64,000 bases of DNA from Saccharopolyspora sp. SCSIO 74807 (GCF_037023755.1 NZ_CP146100.1:1738501-1802500); one strand, 5' to 3'; positions 34,609-43,430 are shown, counted from the stretch's first letter. Translations and numbers: made by a program. The notes: generated from the sequence alone by a model not told the origin.

Positions 34609-35094
34609 ATGGCCGGTGAAACGGTAATCACGGTGGTCGGCAACCTCACCGCCGATCCGGAACTGCGCTTCACGCCCTCCGGTGCCGCGGTCGCGAACTT
34701 CACGATCGCCTCCACACCGCGGACCTTCGACCGCCAGAGCGGCGAGTGGAAGGACCAGGAAGCGCTGTTCATGCGCTGCAACATCTGGCGGCAGGCGGCG
34801 GAGAACGTGGCCGAGACGCTGACCCGCGGGATGCGGGTCGTCGCGCAGGGCCGGTTGCGCCAGCGCTCCTTCGAGACGAAGGAAGGCGAGAAGCGCACGG
34901 TCGTGGAGCTGGAGGTCGACGAGATCGGGCCGTCGCTGAAGTACGCGACCGCCAAGGTGAACAAGATCAGCCGCGGCGGCGGTGGCGGTGGTTTCGGCGG
35001 TGGCGGCGGTTCTTCCGCGCCCGCCGACGACCCGTGGGGCTCGGCCCCGCCCGCCGGTTCCGGCGGCGGGTTCAACGACGAGCCGCCGTTCTGA
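34609..35094 (+). CDS. ssb: Single-stranded DNA-binding protein
   Basis: This 161-residue SSB protects single-stranded DNA in replication and repair. The OB-fold N-terminus reads [20 protein letters not shown] and continues to [20 protein letters not shown]. It is followed by a Gly-rich linker and the acidic C-terminal tip ending NDEPPF, the partner-binding tail (usually DDEPPF/DDDIPF). The ATG at 34609 has GGACGGAG upstream. It is 99 bp after rpsF, in the standard actinobacterial operon order. Confidence 0.97.
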   Translation: MAGETVITVVGNLTADPELRFTPSGAAVANFTIASTPRTFDRQSGEWKDQEALFMRCNIWRQAAENVAETLTRGMRVVAQGRLRQRSFETKEGEKRTVVELEVDEIGPSLKYATAKVNKISRGGGGGGFGGGGGSSAPADDPWGSAPPAGSGGGFNDEPPF

Positions 35095-35141
35095 CCGCCC
35101 GCGGCGCACCAGACTCGAGATAGCTTTTCAGGAGGAAGACC

Positions 35142-35381
35142 ATGGCCAAGGCGCCGGTGCGCAAGCCGAAGAAGAAGGTCTGCGCGTTCTGCAAGGACCG
35201 CGCCGCGCAGAGCATCGACTACAAGGACACGACGCTGCTGCGCAAGTACATCTCCGACCGCGGCAAGATCCGCGCTCGTCGGGTGACCGGCAACTGCAGC
35301 CAGCACCAGCGCGACGTCGCCATCGCGGTGAAGAACGCCCGCGAGATGGCGCTGCTGCCCTACACCTCGACCGCCCGCTGA
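35142..35381 (+). CDS. rpsR: Ribosomal protein bS18 (zinc-binding type)
   Basis: This 79-residue 30S protein partners with S6. The N-terminus [20 protein letters not shown] has CAFC, and NCSQHQR supplies a further Cys and His. This is the zinc-binding (C+) form, as in mycobacterial RpsR1. In actinobacteria zinc-free paralogues are made when zinc is scarce; none is seen here. The ATG is preceded by CAGGAGGAAGACC. Confidence 0.97.
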   Translation: MAKAPVRKPKKKVCAFCKDRAAQSIDYKDTTLLRKYISDRGKIRARRVTGNCSQHQRDVAIAVKNAREMALLPYTSTAR

Positions 35382-35469
35382 TCCGGGACCGCTCGTCCGC
35401 CCCGCGGCGGGTGCCGCAGGGCGGCGGACGCGGTGCGGTCCCGTTAGGAACGCTAGAAGGAGACACGTC

Positions 35470-35922
35470 GTGAAGATCATTCTGACTGCGGACGTGACCG
35501 GCCTGGGCGAGTCGGGTGACATCGTCGAGGTCCGGGACGGCTACGGCCGCAACTACCTGCTGCCGCGCAACCTGGCGATCGTCGCCACCAAGGGCGCGCA
35601 GAAGCAGGTCGAGACCATCCGCCGCACCCAGGAGGCGCGCCGGGTCCGGAACCTGGAGCACGCCCAGGAGCTCAAGCAGCAGCTGCAGGAGCTCGGCTCG
35701 GTGACGCTGACCGCGAAGGTGTCCAAGCAGGGCAAGCTGTTCGGTTCGATCACCCCGGCCGACGTGGTCGCCGCGGTGCGCAAGGCCGGTGGCCCGAACC
35801 TGGACAAGCGCTCGGTGGACCTGCGCGGGCACATCAAGGCGCTGGGCAAGCACGGCGTCGACGTGCGGCTGCACCCCGACGTGAAGGCGTCGGTCGACGT
35901 GCAGGTCGCGGCCGCGGACTGA
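35470..35922 (+). CDS. rplI: Ribosomal protein bL9
   Basis: This 150-residue 50S protein binds 23S rRNA. It starts [20 protein letters not shown] from a GTG at 35470 with AGAAGGAGACACGTC upstream. It has [20 protein letters not shown], the connecting helix, and the C-terminal [20 protein letters not shown] region. It is last in the rpsF operon and is followed by a hairpin. Confidence 0.97.
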   Translation: MKIILTADVTGLGESGDIVEVRDGYGRNYLLPRNLAIVATKGAQKQVETIRRTQEARRVRNLEHAQELKQQLQELGSVTLTAKVSKQGKLFGSITPADVVAAVRKAGGPNLDKRSVDLRGHIKALGKHGVDVRLHPDVKASVDVQVAAAD

Positions 35923-35981
35923 ACCACGGACCCCCGGCGGCCGAGGCGGTTGCGCCCGGTCGCCGCGGGGCGCCTCGACCG

Positions 35982-36005
35982 GTCCGGGAGCACTCGCTCC
36001 CGGAC
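35982..36005 (+). terminator. Terminator hairpin after rplI
   Basis: GTCCGGGAGC pairs perfectly with GCTCCCGGAC (10 bp) around ACTC. Confidence 0.75.
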
Positions 36006-36220
36006 TCGGGTCGGCAACGTGCGTTGCGCCGTTCGAGTCTGGTTTGGACAGTGCTCCCCACTCGATCGGCCGCTTGACCGTGAGCAACGCGCGGTCGCCG
36101 GGCGCTGTGCCCGACACGCCGATGTGCGCAGTTGGCGCGACACGCCGAGGCTTTTCCACGAATTTCTTCCACACCGCATGCACAAGCTCTGACCTGCGGT
36201 GTTTAGATGATCTTCGTCGG

Positions 36221-36318
36221 TTGTCCCCAGGTTGTCCCCAGCTATCCACCCGAGTTGTGCACAGCTGTCCACCGACCTGTCCCCAGTTGTCCACAGGTTG
36301 TCCCGAGGCTTGTCCACA
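36221..36318 (+). repeat. Phased array of DnaA boxes upstream of dnaB
   Basis: Nine 9-mers resembling the actinobacterial DnaA box TTGTCCACA lie on one strand at 36221, 36232, 36242, 36255, 36265, 36277, 36287, 36298 and 36310. Those at 36287 and 36310 are perfect. Others are TTGTCCCCA (two), TTGTGCACA, CTGTCCACC, CTGTCCCCA, TTGTCCCGA and CTATCCACC. Spacing is 10-13 bp, close to one DNA turn. The rest of the 597-bp gap 35923-36519 has only the rplI terminator and no gene. A DnaA-binding control or sequestration site is inferred. Confidence 0.75.
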
Positions 36319-36519
36319 GCTCGGTTTGCCTGCTCCAAGCGGGCGATCTAGCTTCGCGAGCGCACTCGTGCGCAACGGTGGGTGATCATGCCGCGGCCGT
36401 CGGCCCGGGATCGCGCGTGCGCCGTACCCGGCGCCGCGCAGCAGCGGCACCCGGCGCGGGTTGCCCGATCAGCAATGCCACCGGTGTCGGTGGCGACGGC
36501 TCGGAGGTGACGGGTACCG

Positions 36520-38985
36520 GTGGCGTTAGCAGACGAGCGCGGTGTCGAGCCCGGCGACTACAGCGACAGCTTCGAGCGCCAGCCGCCGCAGGACCTCGCC
36601 GCCGAGCAGTCCGTGCTCGGCGGCATGATGCTGAGCAAGGACGCGATCGCGGACGTCGTCGAGGTGCTCAGCCCGAACGACTTCTACAAGCCGGCGCACC
36701 AGAAGATCTACGACTGCGTGCTGGACCTCTACGGCCGCGGTGAGCCCGCCGACGCGATCACCGTCTCGGCCGAGCTGGAGCGCCGCCAGGAACTGCTGCG
36801 CATCGGCGGCGCGCCCTACATGCACACGCTGATCGCGAGCGTGCCCACCGCCGCGAACGCGGGCTACTACGCGGAAATCGTCTCCGAGAAGGCGGTGCTG
36901 CGGCGGCTGGTCGAGGCGGGCACGCGCATCGTGCAGCTCGGCTACCACGGTTCGGAGGGCTCGGAGATCGAGGAGGTCGTGGACCGCGCGCAGGCCGCGA
37001 TCTACGACGTGACCGAACGCCGCACCAGCGAGGACTACGCGGCGCTCGAAGACCTGCTCCAGCCGACGATGGACGAGATCGACGCCATCGCTTCGCGCGG
37101 CGGCGAGTCCCAGGGCATCCCCACCGGCTTCACCGACCTCGACGAGGTCACCAACGGGCTGCACCCGGGCCAGATGGTCATCGTCGCCGCCCGTCCCGGT
37201 GTCGGCAAAGCGCTCGCGCTGGACACGCCGCTGCCCACACCGGGCGGCTGGACCACGATGGGCGAGGTCGCCGCCGGTGACGAGCTGATCGGCGCGCACG
37301 GCAAGCCGGTGCGGGTGCTGCGCGCGACCGAGGTGCTCGACGACCGGCGCTGCTTCGAGGTGGAGTTCTCCGACGGCGCGTTGATCGTCGCCGACGCCGA
37401 GCACCAGTGGCGCCTCGCCGACGGCAGCGTGCGCACCACCGGCGAGTTGGCGCAGTCGGGTTCGCGTCCGGCGCTGCCCGCCCACGCCGCGTTCGAGCTG
37501 CCGGAGCGGGAGCTGCCGGTGTCGCCTTACACGCTCGGCGTGTGGCTGGCCGCCGGGGATCGTTCCGGTGTGGTGCACGCGGAACCGGAGCTGCTCGAGC
37601 AGGCCGGTCTGCAGCCGCGGGTCGCGGCCGAGCAGGCCGGTGAGCCGGAGCAGGCCGAGCCCGAGCAGCACGCCGAGGCCGAGCAGCCCGCCGAGCCTGA
37701 GTCGTCCGCCGAGGCCGAGTCGTCCGGCGACGACGCCGAAGCGCCCGAATCCGCCGAGCCTGCGCAGGGCGACGAGAGCAGTCCACTTCGGACGGACGGG
37801 CCGGTCGAGTCGCCCAGCGCGAACTTCGACTCGGACATCGCCGGTGCGCTCGCCCGGCTCGGCGTGTGGGACGACCACGACGTCCCGCTCCGCTACTTGC
37901 GCGCAGGCCCGGAACAGCGGCGTGCGCTGCTGGCGGGCCTGCTCGACGCGGCGGGTTCGGTCTCCGCGGACGGCGCGCTGCGGCTCGAGGTCAGCGAGCC
38001 GATGTCGGTGCGCGTCCGGGAACTCGTGCTCAGCCTCGGCTACGCCTGCGGGGCGCGGCTCGCGGACTCCGCGGCGGACCGTTTCGACCAGGTGGTGCTG
38101 GTCTTTGACAGCGGTGCGGACGAGGTCTTCCGGCTCCCCGCGAAGAACGCCGAGCACAAGACCCACCGCCTGGAGCGGACCCCGGCCGCGCGCGCCATCG
38201 TCGCCGTCCGCGAGGTCGCAGGCGTGCCGGTGCGCTGCGTGGAGGTCGACGCACCGGACCACCTCTACCTGGCCGGGCGCGGCATGGTGCCGACGCACAA
38301 CTCCACGCTGGGCCTGGACTTCGCCCGCGCGGCCTCGATCAAGCACGGCATGGGCAGCGTGATCTTCTCGCTGGAGATGGGCCGCACCGAGATCGTGATG
38401 CGGATGCTGTCCGCGGAGGCCCGCATCCGGCTCGGCGACATGCGCGGCGGCCGGATGACCGACGACGACTGGACCCGGCTGGCCCGGCGGATGAGCGAGG
38501 TCAGCGAAGCGCCGCTGTTCGTGGACGACTCGCCGAACCTGACGATGATGGAGATCCGGGCGAAGGCCCGGCGGCTCAAGCAGCGCTCCGACATCCAGCT
38601 CGTCGTGGTCGACTACATGCAGCTGATGACCTCCGGCAAGCGGGTCGAGTCGCGCCAGCAGGAGGTTTCGGAGTTCTCCCGGAACCTGAAGCTGCTCGCC
38701 AAGGAACTGGAAGTGCCCGTGGTGGCGATCTCCCAGCTCAACCGCGGCCCCGAGCAGCGCAACGACAAGCGGCCACAACTTGCTGACCTGCGTGAAAGTG
38801 GCTCGCTGGAGCAGGACGCGGATATGGTGATCTTGATTCATCGCCCGGACGCGTTCGAGCGGGACGATCCGCGGATGGGTGAGGCGGACCTGATCCTGGC
38901 CAAGCACCGCGCCGGTCCGACCTCCACCGTGACCGTCGCGCACCAGCTGCACTACAGCCGTTTCGTGGACATGGCGCAGGAATGA
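36520..38985 (+). CDS. dnaB: Replicative DNA helicase DnaB with in-frame intein
   Basis: This 821-residue precursor contains the hexameric replicative helicase (457 residues after splicing) and a 364-residue intein. The N-terminal primase-binding domain starts DLAAEQSVLGGMMLSKDAIA. The RecA-like domain starts at IPTGFTDLDEVTNGLHPGQM. The P-loop ARPGVGK is interrupted after Lys230 by the intein and resumes STLGLDFARAASIKHG. Walker B (QLVVVDYMQLM) and the downstream SQLNRGPEQRNDKRPQLADL are intact. The GTG at 36520 has CGGAGGTGA about 10 nt before it. It sits downstream of rplI, as in mycobacteria, after a DnaA-box array. Splicing is needed for function, because the P-loop is split. Confidence 0.96.
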   Translation: MALADERGVEPGDYSDSFERQPPQDLAAEQSVLGGMMLSKDAIADVVEVLSPNDFYKPAHQKIYDCVLDLYGRGEPADAITVSAELERRQELLRIGGAPYMHTLIASVPTAANAGYYAEIVSEKAVLRRLVEAGTRIVQLGYHGSEGSEIEEVVDRAQAAIYDVTERRTSEDYAALEDLLQPTMDEIDAIASRGGESQGIPTGFTDLDEVTNGLHPGQMVIVAARPGVGKALALDTPLPTPGGWTTMGEVAAGDELIGAHGKPVRVLRATEVLDDRRCFEVEFSDGALIVADAEHQWRLADGSVRTTGELAQSGSRPALPAHAAFELPERELPVSPYTLGVWLAAGDRSGVVHAEPELLEQAGLQPRVAAEQAGEPEQAEPEQHAEAEQPAEPESSAEAESSGDDAEAPESAEPAQGDESSPLRTDGPVESPSANFDSDIAGALARLGVWDDHDVPLRYLRAGPEQRRALLAGLLDAAGSVSADGALRLEVSEPMSVRVRELVLSLGYACGARLADSAADRFDQVVLVFDSGADEVFRLPAKNAEHKTHRLERTPAARAIVAVREVAGVPVRCVEVDAPDHLYLAGRGMVPTHNSTLGLDFARAASIKHGMGSVIFSLEMGRTEIVMRMLSAEARIRLGDMRGGRMTDDDWTRLARRMSEVSEAPLFVDDSPNLTMMEIRAKARRLKQRSDIQLVVVDYMQLMTSGKRVESRQQEVSEFSRNLKLLAKELEVPVVAISQLNRGPEQRNDKRPQLADLRESGSLEQDADMVILIHRPDAFERDDPRMGEADLILAKHRAGPTSTVTVAHQLHYSRFVDMAQE
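37210..38301 (+). other. DnaB intein, class 3 type, with decayed endonuclease
   Basis: These 364 codons interrupt the DnaB P-loop between GVGK and STLG. The intein starts with Ala (ALALDTPLPTPGGWTTMGEV) where most start with Cys, and ends VPTHN before Ser. The class 3 triplet is present: Trp67 (block B, AEHQWRL), Cys343 (block F, VRCVEVD) and Thr362 (block G, PTHN). The two LAGLIDADG motifs read WLAAGD (A115) and LLDAAGS (A248); both catalytic Asp positions are Ala. Residues about 126-198 form a Glu/Ala/Pro/Gln-rich segment with no endonuclease character. Class 3 inteins splice through the block F Cys without residue 1. Confidence 0.9.
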
Positions 38986-39249
38986 GCCGGCCTGCGTAGA
39001 GCCGCGGTCGGCTTGCCGTGGCCCGTTTTCCTTGCGTGCAGCACCCCGGACGGGCATGCGCCGCCGCTGACTCGTCGGAGCAGCGGTTCGTTCGCCCGCC
39101 GTGCTGCACGTCGTGGCCGCCGATGACTCGATCCGGTTAGCACGCGGCAGGTGGTGGGTGCGGCCGACACGCCGATGCATCTTGTGCCCGAGTGATCACT
39201 GCGCGATGCCTACCCTCGATCACGAATGCACTGCGACGAAGGGTCGGCG

Positions 39250-41067
39250 ATGCGCACCGTTTTCCTGCACGGCGAGGCGGACCGCTGCTCGGAGGCGGCT
39301 GCCGCGCTGTCCGAGCGGTTCGGGCCGCGCGCCGAGGCACCCGGTCTGATCACGGCGATGCTGCACGAGAAGGGCGTGCAGGACGGCCTGCTCACCCGGT
39401 GGACCGAGGCGGACGTGACCCGTTTCCTCGCCGACGTCGTGCCGCGCCGGATGGTGCTGCCGAACTGGTCGGCGGTGCCGCGGGTGCTGCACGAGTGGTT
39501 CGACTTCCTCGCTGCCGCGGGATTGCTGCTACCCGGCAGCGGCTCGCTGCGCGCGCTGCACGCGGCGGTTGATGCCGCGACTCCCGATTACCTCGATGCG
39601 ATGGCCCGTCCCGCGAAGTGGGGAGCGGGCAAGTTCTGGGCGTCCGAAGCGCGCGAGCGCGGTGTGGACCCGGACGATCCGGTGGAGTTCGAGCGGTTCG
39701 TCGCCGAGGCGCGGGACGGTGCCGCGGGACTTGATCACGACCTGCTGCACGCGATCGAAGAGAAGCCGGAGCCGGCGGACGCGCCCGCGTACTGGTTGCC
39801 GCCGGTACGGGTCCCGGACTCGAACACGCCGGGTGCTGAGGCGGAGCGGGCTCCCGTCCTGGAACGCATGAAGCTGCTGCACGAGTGGGTCGGCGCGGGC
39901 CGGGCGCTGATCGCAGGTTCGGAGGACGGCCTCGATGAGCTGGCGGGCGCGCTCGGCACCGACCGGTTCACGGCGGGCCTGACGCTGGAGTGGGCGAAGC
40001 GGGCGCACCTGGTGCGAACGACCGGCGACCGCCTGGTGCGCACCGAGATCAGTGCCGCGTTGCTGGCGGAACCCGGGGTGCTGTGGTCCCGGCTGTGGGA
40101 GCTCTTCCTGCAGTTGGAGGACGTTCTCGGTGATGAACCGGAGTTCCCCGCCGGCGATGCCGGCTTGCTGCTGGATCTGGTGCAGGCGGTGCTGACCGCG
40201 CTGTATTCGGAGACCGAGGCGGTGCCGGTGGAGCAGGTGGTGAGCCTGGCCGTTCATGCGCTGGCGGACGAGGACGAGTTGACCCCGGAATATCGCCGCG
40301 CGGTGCACCGCGCGGTCGGCCGCGTACTCGACCAGTGGGCCGTGCTCGGCGTGGTGCGCTGCGAGCCGACCGAGCTGCCGGAGCGCCTGGAGCGCATCGC
40401 CGAGCTCGCCCCGGAAGGCGAGCCGGACCGGACCGTCGTGGAGCTGACGCCGCTGGGCGTGCGGGCCGCGCACGGTTCGCTGGAGGAGTTCGGTTTCGTC
40501 GTGCCGACGGTCGCCGGAATGGCGGCGCTGCCTGCGGAAGTCGTCGTGCTCGCGTTGCCGGGCAGTCCCGCGGACGTGGTCGAGGAGGTCGTGGGCGACT
40601 GGGTCGCCCGGCGCGGGCGGGCCGCGGCCAGTGCCGAACTGGCCGAGGTGCTGCGCCGGGTGGACGACCCGGAACTGCGGCTGGGGGCGCTGTGGCTGCT
40701 GGAGCACACCGGCCAGGAGGGCGTCGCGGAAGTGCTCGGCCTGCGCGAGGATCCGTTGTGCGGCGCGGCTGCGCGGATGTGGCTGCGGGTTCGGCCGGTG
40801 GAGACCGAGGTGGCGTTGCAGCACGGCGACGAACTGGCGGTCTCGCTGGACGCCATGGTGGTCACCGCGCAGGAGGATCCGGCCGCGTTCCTCGCGGATT
40901 TCCAGGCCCGCCCGGACCAGCTCGCCTTCGTCGACGAGCTCGCCCGCACCCGGCACGCCCGCGCGGACCTGCTGCTCGGCCTGCTCGCCCAGCAACATCC
41001 GGACCACCAGGTCTCCGCCGCTGCCCGCCGCCATCTCGCCCACCGCACCGCCGACGAACCCGCCTGA
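39250..41067 (+). CDS. Large protein of unknown function
   Basis: I do not recognise this 605-residue soluble protein. It is mostly helical and acidic, rich in Ala, Leu, Glu and Val. The N-terminus is RTVFLHGEADRCSEAAAALS. Near residue 85-100 is LPNWSAVPRVLHEWFDFLAA, and the C-terminal third has repeated helical pairs (AELAEVLRRVDDPELRLGAL, LLEHTGQEGVAEVLGLREDP) that look like a HEAT-type solenoid. The ATG at 39250 follows GAAGGG, and TACCCT at 39211-39216 is a fitting -10. The frame's earlier ATG at 39226 has no ribosome site. No membrane segment or enzyme motif is visible. A scaffolding role is possible, not shown. Confidence 0.75.
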   Translation: MRTVFLHGEADRCSEAAAALSERFGPRAEAPGLITAMLHEKGVQDGLLTRWTEADVTRFLADVVPRRMVLPNWSAVPRVLHEWFDFLAAAGLLLPGSGSLRALHAAVDAATPDYLDAMARPAKWGAGKFWASEARERGVDPDDPVEFERFVAEARDGAAGLDHDLLHAIEEKPEPADAPAYWLPPVRVPDSNTPGAEAERAPVLERMKLLHEWVGAGRALIAGSEDGLDELAGALGTDRFTAGLTLEWAKRAHLVRTTGDRLVRTEISAALLAEPGVLWSRLWELFLQLEDVLGDEPEFPAGDAGLLLDLVQAVLTALYSETEAVPVEQVVSLAVHALADEDELTPEYRRAVHRAVGRVLDQWAVLGVVRCEPTELPERLERIAELAPEGEPDRTVVELTPLGVRAAHGSLEEFGFVVPTVAGMAALPAEVVVLALPGSPADVVEEVVGDWVARRGRAAASAELAEVLRRVDDPELRLGALWLLEHTGQEGVAEVLGLREDPLCGAAARMWLRVRPVETEVALQHGDELAVSLDAMVVTAQEDPAAFLADFQARPDQLAFVDELARTRHARADLLLGLLAQQHPDHQVSAAARRHLAHRTADEPA

Positions 41068-41097
41068 ACAGCGGGCCGGTATACCCGAGCGCACGGT

Positions 41098-41247
41098 TTG
41101 ACCGAGCGCGGTCGATGCGCACGAACCCGAGCGCAGTGGGCGCTCGGGCTGATCGGGCTGATCGGGCTGGCTCCGTTGTGGCGGCGGTACATGCTCTCCG
41201 GGATCGCGGACACCGTCGCGGCGGTAGAGCGCGAAGCGGCGATGTGA
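41098..41247 (+). CDS. Possible 49-aa membrane peptide (weak)
   Basis: After the stop at 41067 the same frame stays open from TTG 41098 to TGA 41247. The translation has a hydrophobic stretch (ALGLIGLIGLAPLW) followed by RRYMLSGIADTVAAVE. No ribosome site is visible. It could be chance in GC-rich DNA. Confidence 0.2.
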   Translation: MTERGRCARTRAQWALGLIGLIGLAPLWRRYMLSGIADTVAAVEREAAM

Positions 41248-41277
41248 CCGGCTATGCGCACGCCGTTGCTGCCGGCG

Positions 41278-41931
41278 TCAGCCGCGGGCGAGGTCGCGGA
41301 GGGCTTCGGGGAGTTCGCTGATGTCTCCGAGCACCCGGTACGCGCCGGCCAGGGCGTCCTCGGCGGGCGGGAAGTGCGCGTTCGGCACCGCGAACACGGT
41401 GGCGCCGGAAGCGGCGGCCGCGCGCAAGCCGTTGCTGGAGTCTTCGACGGCGACGGACTCCGCCGCCGAGACGTCGAGCCCTCGCGCAGCTTCCAGGTAG
41501 ACGTCCGGGGCCGGTTTGCCTGCGCCGACCTCTTCGCTGGAGATCGTGTAGCCGACCGTGGCCCCGGCGCTTTCCAGGAAGGCCCGGATGATGCGCGGTG
41601 GTGCGGAGCTCGCGATCGCGGTCCGGTACTCGGCCGCGACCGTGCGCAGGGTTTCCGCCGCGCCCGGCAGTACCGGGGGATCGTTGCGGTAGACCTCGGC
41701 CATCCCGTCGATGACGGTCTCGGCGGCTTGCTCCGGCGTGAGCTGCGCCCCCAGTTCCGCCACCAGGTAGCGGGACCATTCCGGAGTGCTCATGCCCATC
41801 ATGGCCTCGGTCGCGCCTTCGGCCCATCGACCACCGTGGGCGTCGACGGTTTCGCGGCGAATCCGATCCCAGAGGTGTTCGGAGTCGACGAGCACGCCGT
41901 CGAGGTCGAACAGCACAGCAGCAGGTTGCAC
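41278..41931 (-). CDS. HAD-superfamily phosphatase (beta-phosphoglucomutase-like)
   Basis: This 217-residue enzyme has the HAD subfamily IA layout: motif I AVLFDLDGVLVDSEHLWDRI with the nucleophile Asp and general acid Asp, a helical cap (residues about 16-85), motif II AIASSAP, motif III Lys in GAGKPAPDVYLEAARGL, and motif IV VAVEDSSNGLRAA. It resembles phosphatases acting on sugar phosphates and beta-phosphoglucomutases. The substrate is unknown. GTG 41931 lies 6 nt after a consensus TATGAT (minus strand 41943-41938), so the mRNA is probably leaderless. The longer frame upstream is not needed. Confidence 0.92.
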   Translation of the reverse strand: MQPAAVLFDLDGVLVDSEHLWDRIRRETVDAHGGRWAEGATEAMMGMSTPEWSRYLVAELGAQLTPEQAAETVIDGMAEVYRNDPPVLPGAAETLRTVAAEYRTAIASSAPPRIIRAFLESAGATVGYTISSEEVGAGKPAPDVYLEAARGLDVSAAESVAVEDSSNGLRAAAASGATVFAVPNAHFPPAEDALAGAYRVLGDISELPEALRDLARG

Positions 41932-42144
41932 ACCTCGATCATAAGAGCCGCGCTGCACGACCGGTGCTTCGGCGAGGGATGTCCGTGCTGCCCCCGACGC
42001 AGCACGGACACCGCTGTTCGAGCGACCAGCTGACACCGCCGGTCTCGAACACCGTTGCTGCGTCGGGCGATTCGCGCAATGTGTGCCTGCTCATGCCCGC
42101 TGGTTCCGCAGCCACCTAAAAGTTAGCATGGCGAACGAAATTGT

Positions 42145-42163
42145 GGTGGATGTCCGTTCCACC
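42145..42163. promoter_or_regulatory. Inverted repeat before the MFS exporter gene
   Basis: GGTGGA and TCCACC are separated by 7 bp, 30 bp upstream of the 42193 start. The site could bind a repressor of the exporter. No regulator gene is adjacent. Confidence 0.35.
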
Positions 42164-42192
42164 CACATCGACCTGGCGAGGAGGCGCGGCCG

Positions 42193-43419
42193 ATGAGCGG
42201 CGCGCACGACGTCCGGCTGCTGGACGTCTTCAAAGGCCAGCCCAAGGCCGTGTGGGTCACCGCGTTCGCCGCGGTGATCGCCTTCATGGGAATCGGGCTG
42301 GTCGATCCGATCCTGCTGTCCATCGCCGAGGCGCTGCACGCCGGGCCGGAGCAGGTGACCCTGCTGTTCTCCTCCTACCTGGGCGTGCAGGTCATCGCGA
42401 TGCTGATCACCGGGGCGTTCAGCGCCCGGTTCGGTGCCAAGCGCACCGTCGTGACCGGCCTGGTGCTGATCGTGCTCGCCACCATCGCGTGCGCGGTCGC
42501 CGGTTCGATCGGGCAGCTCGTCGCGCTGCGCGCGGTGTGGGGACTGGGCAACGCCTTCTTCATCGCGACGGCGCTGTCGGTGATCGTCGGTGCGGCCAGC
42601 GGCGGGCAGCAGGCCGCGGTCCTGCTCTACGAGGCCGCGCTCGGCATCGGCCTGTCCACCGGCCCGCTGCTGGGAGCGCTGCTCGGCAACATCTCGTGGC
42701 GCGGACCGTTCGCGGGCACCGCGGTGCTGATGGCGATCGCGCTGATCCTCTCGGCCGGGTTCCTGCCCGCCGACGACAAGGACCCGTCGAAGCGGCAGCG
42801 GATCCGGCTGCTCGACCCGTTGCGCGCGCTCGGGCACGGCGGCCTGCTGCGCACCGCGGTCGGCTCGGCGTTCTACACCGCGGCGTTCTTCATCGTGCTG
42901 GCTTGGGCGCCGTTCGTGCTGGAGTTCGGCGCGATCGCGGTCGGGCTGGTGTTCTTCGGCTGGGGGCTGTGCGTGGCGGTGGCCGGGGTGACGCTGGCGC
43001 CGCGGCTGGCAGCGCGGTTCGGCGAGGCCGGCGGCACCGTGATCGCGGTGCTGATCTACGCGGTGCTGCTGTTCGCGATGGCGATCGGCACCAAGCCGGT
43101 CGTGGTGGTCGCGGTGATCCTCAGCGGTATCGCGTCCGGGCTGTTGAACACCCTGTTCACCGGCACGGCGATGAGCATCAGCAACGCGCCGCGGCCGGTG
43201 GCCAGCGCGGGCTACAACTTCTGCCGCTGGCTCGGCGGTGCCCTCGCGGCGACGCTGGTCGGCCACGTCGCGGAGTGGCTGGGTTCGCCGCACGCCCCGT
43301 TCGCGGTCGCCGCGGTGTCCTGCCTGGTCGCGGCCGCGCTGCTGGCGGTCGACCTGCGCAAGCGGCGCGATCCGCACCAGGTGCCCAGCGAGGCCGCTCT
43401 GGTCGGCGAGGAGTTCTGA
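42193..43419 (+). CDS. MFS drug exporter-like transporter
   Basis: This 408-residue protein has about 12 membrane helices in the DHA1 (drug:H+ antiporter) style. The first helix has AVIAFMGIGLVDPILLSIAE. The loop after helix 2 carries SARFGAKRTVVTG, the motif A region. The antiporter motif C region is YEAALGIGLSTGPLLGALLG. GGAGGCGCGGCCG supports the ATG. It is convergent with the Erm methyltransferase gene, 11 bp from its stop. An export role for a drug or own metabolite is plausible, and the pairing with Erm suggests antibiotic defence. This is context inference. Confidence 0.88.
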   Translation: MSGAHDVRLLDVFKGQPKAVWVTAFAAVIAFMGIGLVDPILLSIAEALHAGPEQVTLLFSSYLGVQVIAMLITGAFSARFGAKRTVVTGLVLIVLATIACAVAGSIGQLVALRAVWGLGNAFFIATALSVIVGAASGGQQAAVLLYEAALGIGLSTGPLLGALLGNISWRGPFAGTAVLMAIALILSAGFLPADDKDPSKRQRIRLLDPLRALGHGGLLRTAVGSAFYTAAFFIVLAWAPFVLEFGAIAVGLVFFGWGLCVAVAGVTLAPRLAARFGEAGGTVIAVLIYAVLLFAMAIGTKPVVVVAVILSGIASGLLNTLFTGTAMSISNAPRPVASAGYNFCRWLGGALAATLVGHVAEWLGSPHAPFAVAAVSCLVAAALLAVDLRKRRDPHQVPSEAALVGEEF

Positions 43420-43430
43420 CCCGCGGACGC

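Noticed and set aside
36221-36318. Chromosomal oriC
   Set aside because: DnaA boxes are dense, but dnaA and dnaN are not adjacent and no AT-rich unwinding region is seen. I keep it as a DnaA-binding array only.
36520-38985. Interruption of the DnaB P-loop as a frameshift or pseudogene
   Set aside because: The frame is continuous, and the insert has intein start, WCT residues and the HN end, so it is an in-frame intein.
39029-39108. Inverted repeat GTGCAGCAC / GTGCTGCAC
   Set aside because: Arms of 9 bp are 60 bp apart and lack context; likely chance.
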